The position numbers and the translations under genes are program-made. The notes below the pieces were generated by a model. It was not told where the DNA came from. It searched no databases and saw nothing but the letters and a program-made list of their open reading frames with translations. This document shows positions 59,872 to 64,000 of a DNA stretch of 64,000 nucleotides, piece after piece (position 1 is the stretch's first letter; every line of letters starts with the position of its first letter). This DNA is from Chryseobacterium tructae (GTDB taxonomy: Bacteria; Bacteroidota; Bacteroidia; Flavobacteriales; Weeksellaceae), in the NCBI RefSeq assembly GCF_030409875.1, contig NZ_JAUFQR010000001.1, positions 3,658,001-3,722,000 of the forward strand, read 5' to 3'.

Positions 59872-60930
59872 TTATCTGAAGCCGCCAGATCTAGAACCTC
59901 CGCCACCAGATGAACCGCCTCTAAAGCCTCCGCCACCGGATGAACCACCGGATCTAAAGCCTCCTCCAGAGTTGTTGAAACCACCGTTGCTTCTAAAGCC
60001 ACCGGAATCACCGGATCTGAAACCACCATTATTGTATCTTGGCTGTTGCTGCGGAGTTGTATTACGGAATCCTCCTGAATCTGAATTTCTAAAACCACCA
60101 GAGTTTCTGAAACCTCCATTCGAGTTTCCATTTCTAAACCCTCCAGAATCTCCGTTTCTAAAACCACCGGAGTTAGAATTTCTGAATCCACCGGAATTAG
60201 AGTTTCTAAACCCATTAGCATCTCTGAACCCGTTATTATTTCTAGCAGTATTGGTTCTGTACACAGCATTGCCCATACCTGAACCACTATTACCACTTCT
60301 CATATAAATTCTGTTATAACCGCCCCAGTAGCCACCTCCGTAGCCCCATGGGTTGCCATAGTAACCACCCCAGAATGGATCATAGAATCCGCCCCAATAA
60401 GGAGAATATCCATAACCCCACGGGCCGCCCCAACCGATAGAGCCACCCCAGCCCCAACCGAATGATCCGCCCCAGCCCCAGGAAAGACCGGCACCCCAGC
60501 CCCAGCCACGGTTCCAGCCCCATGGGCTATAACCTCCATACCATCCCCAAGGAGATCCCCAGGAATTATCATAGTAATTGGTTTGCGCACCTGCATACAT
60601 TCCCCAGTCAGAGTCTGTAGCATTGGTATTCCAACCGGTTCCGCTCCATTCGTTATATTTATTTTGCTGTTCTCTTGAATTCGTCTGTGCATTTTGAATC
60701 ACATTGGAATCCTGGTAGTAGTCGTAATAATCTCCTACTCTGTTCCCGCTACCATTAATGATAACTCCTTCTGGCAGCGTATCCTTATTAGGGTCATAAT
60801 ATACCCCATCTGTCTCGCTATACCCTCCCATCTGAGCACCACAAGACATAAGCAATAATCCACCTGATATTGCTAATACCCCTTTGGATTTTAGCAGACC
60901 AAGTAAATTTTTATGTATATTTCTTTTCAT
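59872..60930 (-). CDS. Gly/Trp/Tyr-rich lipoprotein with GFR repeats
   Basis: A 352-residue predicted lipoprotein. The N-terminal signal with lipobox (AISGGLLLMSC) gives Cys at about residue 30. Next comes a Tyr-rich segment, then a low-complexity Gly-Trp-Tyr block of about 90 residues (GGSFGWGWGGSIGWG, YGYSPYWGGFYDPFWGG), and finally a run of GGFRN/GGFRS repeats to the C-terminus. The composition suggests an exposed, flexible or adhesive surface protein. I do not know a characterised family. The coding DNA is full of short repeats, which can cause assembly or sequencing trouble, yet its frame is intact. It is divergent from proS. Confidence 0.8.
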   Translation of the reverse strand: MKRNIHKNLLGLLKSKGVLAISGGLLLMSCGAQMGGYSETDGVYYDPNKDTLPEGVIINGSGNRVGDYYDYYQDSNVIQNAQTNSREQQNKYNEWSGTGWNTNATDSDWGMYAGAQTNYYDNSWGSPWGWYGGYSPWGWNRGWGWGAGLSWGWGGSFGWGWGGSIGWGGPWGYGYSPYWGGFYDPFWGGYYGNPWGYGGGYWGGYNRIYMRSGNSGSGMGNAVYRTNTARNNNGFRDANGFRNSNSGGFRNSNSGGFRNGDSGGFRNGNSNGGFRNSGGFRNSDSGGFRNTTPQQQPRYNNGGFRSGDSGGFRSNGGFNNSGGGFRSGGSSGGGGFRGGSSGGGGSRSGGFR

Positions 60931-61072
60931 GATAACGTAAAAATTTTTAATTTAAATTATATTTGCAATCTGTACCAAAAATGTACCAATACTGATTAAA
61001 AAATCTATCAAAAATAGATTTTTATTTTTAGATAACAATAATGTGCAAAAGTTAAAAAAATTTTAAAAGATA

Positions 61073-62548
61073 ATGGCAAAATTAACCTCAAGAAGCGAAG
61101 ATTACAGCAAATGGTATAATGAGCTGGTTGTAAAAGCTGATTTAGCTGAAAACTCAGGAGTGCGTGGATGTATGGTAATCAAACCGTATGGCTATGCAAT
61201 CTGGGAAAAAATGCGTGATGAAATGGATAAAAAATTCAAAGAAACAGGTCACGTTAACGCATACTTCCCGCTTTTTGTACCCAAAAGCTTATTTGAGGCT
61301 GAGGAAAAAAATGCAGAAGGTTTTGCAAAGGAATGTGCGGTAGTTACTCACTACAGACTAAAAACAGATCCTAATAATCCTTCAAAACTGATTGTAGATC
61401 CGGATGCAAAACTGGAAGAAGAACTCATCGTTCGTCCTACATCTGAAGCGATTATCTGGAATACTTATAAAAACTGGATCCAGTCTTACAGAGACTTACC
61501 TATCCTTATCAATCAATGGGCAAATGTTGTACGTTGGGAAATGAGAACCCGTCTATTCCTTAGAACGGCAGAATTCTTATGGCAGGAAGGGCATACCGCT
61601 CACGCTACAAAAGAAGAAGCGGTAGAAGAAGCTGAAAAAATGAATGAAGTATATGCAGATTTTGCAGAAAACTTTATGGCAATGCCGGTAATTCAGGGAT
61701 TAAAGACTCCTTCTGAGAGATTTGCAGGAGCAGATGAAACCTATTGTATTGAAGCACTTATGCAGGATGGTAAAGCTCTTCAGGCAGGAACATCTCACTT
61801 CTTAGGTCAGAATTTTGCGAAAGCATTTGACGTAAAATTCACCAATAAAGAAGGAAAGATAGAACACGCATGGGCAACATCTTGGGGAACTTCTACTCGT
61901 TTGATGGGAGCATTGATCATGACTCACTCTGACGATTTCGGATTGGTATTGCCTCCAACATTGGCTCCAATTCAGGTCGTAATTGTCCCTATCTTTAAAG
62001 GGGAAGAACAATTGGCACAAATCAGCGAAGTTGCTTTAGATATTCAGGCTAAATTAAAAGCTAAAGGTATTTCTGTGAAATTTGATAATGATACTCAGAA
62101 CAAACCAGGATGGAAATTCGCTGAATACGAATTGAAAGGTGTTCCGGTAAGAATTGCAATGGGACCAAGAGACCTTGAAAATAAGTCTGTTGAAATTGCA
62201 AGAAGAGATAACCTAACCAAAGAAGTTCGTTCTATTGAAGGTTTAGATGTTTATATTGAAGAGTTATTGAAAACGATTCAACAGGATATCTATAATAAGG
62301 CCGCTAACTTCAGAAAAGACAACATCACCAAAGTAGATACTTATGAAGAGTTCAAGAAAGTTCTTGAAGAAAAAGGAGGATTTATCTACGCGCACTGGGA
62401 TGGTACAGCTGAAGAAGAAGAACAAATTAAGGATGAAACGAAAGCTACGATCAGATGTATTCCTTTAGATGATGACATTGAAGAAGGTATTTCATTGATT
62501 TCAGGGAAACCATCTAAGAGACGTGTATTATTCGCAAAAGCGTATTAA
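61073..62548 (+). CDS. proS: prolyl-tRNA synthetase (archaeal/eukaryotic-like short type)
   Basis: Attaches proline to tRNA-Pro. The 491-residue enzyme is of the short type without the bacterial editing insert. Class II motifs are present: [16 protein letters not shown] near residue 32, [19 protein letters not shown] (motif 2 region), [20 protein letters not shown], and [16 protein letters not shown] (motif 3). It has a C-terminal anticodon-binding domain ([14 protein letters not shown]) and the short-type C-terminal extension ending RRVLFAKAY. It starts with ATG at 61073 after a short AT-rich leader. It is essential, and its reading frame is intact. Confidence 0.96.
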   Translation: MAKLTSRSEDYSKWYNELVVKADLAENSGVRGCMVIKPYGYAIWEKMRDEMDKKFKETGHVNAYFPLFVPKSLFEAEEKNAEGFAKECAVVTHYRLKTDPNNPSKLIVDPDAKLEEELIVRPTSEAIIWNTYKNWIQSYRDLPILINQWANVVRWEMRTRLFLRTAEFLWQEGHTAHATKEEAVEEAEKMNEVYADFAENFMAMPVIQGLKTPSERFAGADETYCIEALMQDGKALQAGTSHFLGQNFAKAFDVKFTNKEGKIEHAWATSWGTSTRLMGALIMTHSDDFGLVLPPTLAPIQVVIVPIFKGEEQLAQISEVALDIQAKLKAKGISVKFDNDTQNKPGWKFAEYELKGVPVRIAMGPRDLENKSVEIARRDNLTKEVRSIEGLDVYIEELLKTIQQDIYNKAANFRKDNITKVDTYEEFKKVLEEKGGFIYAHWDGTAEEEEQIKDETKATIRCIPLDDDIEEGISLISGKPSKRRVLFAKAY

Positions 62549-62549
62549 T

Positions 62550-62583
62550 AAATTTAACGATTTTAAAAAAAATCGTTAAATTT
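62550..62583 (+). terminator. intrinsic terminator of proS
   Basis: AAATTTAACGATTTT at 62550-62564 pairs perfectly with AAAATCGTTAAATTT at 62569-62583 around AAAA. Confidence 0.85.
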
Positions 62584-62664
62584 TAAAGAATTATTCAAAA
62601 AAAAATGACATTTAGACGGATTTTTGTTTAAATTTATCTCAACATTAATCTAAAAAAATTTATT

Positions 62665-63995
62665 ATGTCTTTAAATGTCATTGATTTAATTAAAGGACAA
62701 TTAGGTCCTGCTTTGGTTTCACAGGCTGCTTCACAGTTTGGAGAAAGCGAATCAGGAATTTCTAAAGCAATTGGTGGTTTATTACCTGCTGTAGTAGGTG
62801 GATTAGCCAATAACGCAGACAACCCTGGCGTTGTGGATGCTATTACAAAGCCTCTTCAAGTGGTATTTTGGGAAATCTATTAGGTGGATCATCTAATAAC
62901 CCTATCATCTCCACTTTATTATCTTCTCTTTTTGGAGATAAGGTGGGCGGATTAGTGAATTCCATTGCCAGTTTTTCAGGAATCAGCAACAATTCTGCAG
63001 GTTCTTTGTTAAACCTGGTGACCGGGGCTACAGTAGGCACAGTGGGAAAATATGCAGCAGACAATAATTTGGGTGCTTCAGGTATTTCCGGCTTACTGAA
63101 TGATCAGAAAGGCATTATTTCTTCTTTACTGCCTGCAGGTCTTTCTTTGGCTTCTTTTGGATTAGGAGCTGAAAATTGGTTTGGTCAGGCTAAGGAGACC
63201 GTTTCTTCAGTAACTTCTACTGCTAAGGATAACATCGCTGAAGGTGTTGCTACGGCAAGAGAAAATGTGAGCGAAGGAGCGAGAGAAATAAGAGAACAAT
63301 TTGAAAATAACAACAATAATAATCAAGGAGGAGGTTCAATCTGGAAATGGTTGCTTCCGCTTTTATTATTAATTGCTGCTGGATATTTCCTTTGGAAGCA
63401 GTGTGAGAAGAAGCAAACAACAACTACAATGACTTCTACCTCAGACTCAACAGGAACCCATACAGATACAACTTCTGCAACAACATCCACGCCAGCTACC
63501 ACCGCTACACCTGCTGCTAAAACCGATGAAAACATCGACCTTAACGGAGTAATGCTGAAAGGATATAAAGGTGGTATGGAAGATCAAATGATCACATTCC
63601 TTAAATCTGGAGGATACAAAAACGCAGCAGATGATGCAGCATTAAAAGACAAATGGTATGATTTTGACCATGTTAACTTCAAAATAGGAAAGTCTACAGA
63701 ACTAGAAACAGGTTCACAAGGACAATTGGATAACCTGGTAGCCATCCTTAAAGCTTTCCCAGAGTCTAAAATCAAAATCGGTGGCTATACTGATAAGACA
63801 GGGAACGAAGCTTCTAATGTAAAATTATCTCAGGAAAGAGCTGATTTCATTAAAGCTGCTTTAGCGAAAGCTGGAGTTGGAGCACAAGTAATCGGAGCGG
63901 AAGGTTACGGAAGTAAATTTGCTAAAGTAGATGCTAAAGCTTCTGATGCTGAAAGAGCTGCAGATAGAAAAATGTCTATAAGATTTGCTAAATAA
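62665..63995 (+). pseudogene. DUF937 - transmembrane - OmpA fusion protein, frameshifted
   Basis: About 443 residues when repaired. The N-terminal DUF937 domain (residues about 1-190; LIKGQLGPALVSQAASQFGE, SKAIGGLLPAVVGGLANNAD, NPIISTLLSSLFGDKVGG) has no signal peptide. Next comes a helical linker (AKETVSSVTSTAKDNIAEGV), a membrane helix (KWLLPLLLLIAAGYFLW), a Thr-rich linker (TTTMTSTSDSTGTHTD) and a C-terminal OmpA-type peptidoglycan-binding domain (KIKIGGYTDKTGN, LSQERADFIKAALAKAG). One base is missing near 62850-62852; restored, it reads ITKASSSGILGNLLGG. As read, the protein would end after 72 residues. It lies downstream of proS after a terminator, so it is probably transcribed on its own. 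Confidence 0.85.
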
Positions 63996-64000
63996 TCTTT

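Noticed and set aside
59972..60307. Pro/Leu-rich plus-strand ORF
   Set aside because: It is the antisense shadow of the GGFR repeats of the Gly/Trp-rich lipoprotein.

Overview
The window looks like chromosomal DNA of a Chryseobacterium-like member of the Flavobacteriia (Bacteroidota). The evidence is AT-rich DNA, several type IX secretion system (T9SS) cargo proteins with both known kinds of C-terminal sorting domain, Bacteroidota-type promoter boxes (TAnnTTTG) without strong Shine-Dalgarno sites, a DnaE fused to a DEDDh exonuclease, a fused E1 alpha/beta 2-oxoacid dehydrogenase and the gene order ftsX-DUF3098-uppP-truB-rluF. I see no rRNA, tRNA, prophage, insertion sequence, CRISPR array or defence island.

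Layout. 0.1-2.7 kb: a helix-hairpin-helix repeat protein with an in-frame stop, and a beta-propeller lipoprotein. 2.9-6.5 kb: minus-strand envelope and RNA-modification cluster (ftsX, DUF3098, uppP, truB, rluF), divergent from rsmA. 7.4-16.2 kb: three tandem paralogous surface proteins with choice-of-anchor-L and type-B T9SS sorting domains. 16.4-20.3 kb: DUF1003 coiled-coil protein, TIGR02757 protein, rnz, rdgB-like gene and a CPBP protease. 20.4-25.7 kb: a duplicated membrane-protein pair, prfC, a DUF4349 lipoprotein, and an intergenic region rich in tandem repeats. 25.7-32.2 kb: acyl-CoA dehydrogenase, long-chain acyl-CoA synthetase, a coiled-coil protein with a degenerate zinc ribbon, a Nif3-like protein and a Kv-type channel. 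32.3-40.9 kb: three tandem secreted proteins with type-A T9SS sorting domains. 41.3-50.6 kb: dnaE, a secreted subtilase and the fused E1. 50.8-64 kb: bestrophin, Lrp regulator with a methionine-gamma-lyase-like gene, glycosyltransferase, RNA methyltransferase, ZIP transporter, FadL-like outer-membrane protein, Gly/Trp-rich lipoprotein, proS and a DUF937-OmpA protein.

The dominant anomaly is that twelve genes carry thirteen frameshifts. In every case the downstream reading frame is fully preserved, and each is restored by adding back one base, usually in a run of 2-5 identical bases. A fourteenth lesion is an in-frame TAA. Loss in only one direction, in unrelated genes including prfC and the E1 gene, points first to uncorrected deletion errors in the assembly. 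Real decay cannot be excluded from sequence alone. I annotated each broken gene as one locus with its break point.

Other points worth a look: a dispersed two-hairpin repeat (three copies), a 10-copy 7-bp tandem repeat, promoter boxes almost touching start codons, a coiled-coil zinc-ribbon protein that has lost its cysteines, and a DnaE whose PHP metal ligands are degenerate while an exonuclease is fused at its N-terminus. I did not find a convincing undescribed multi-gene system.
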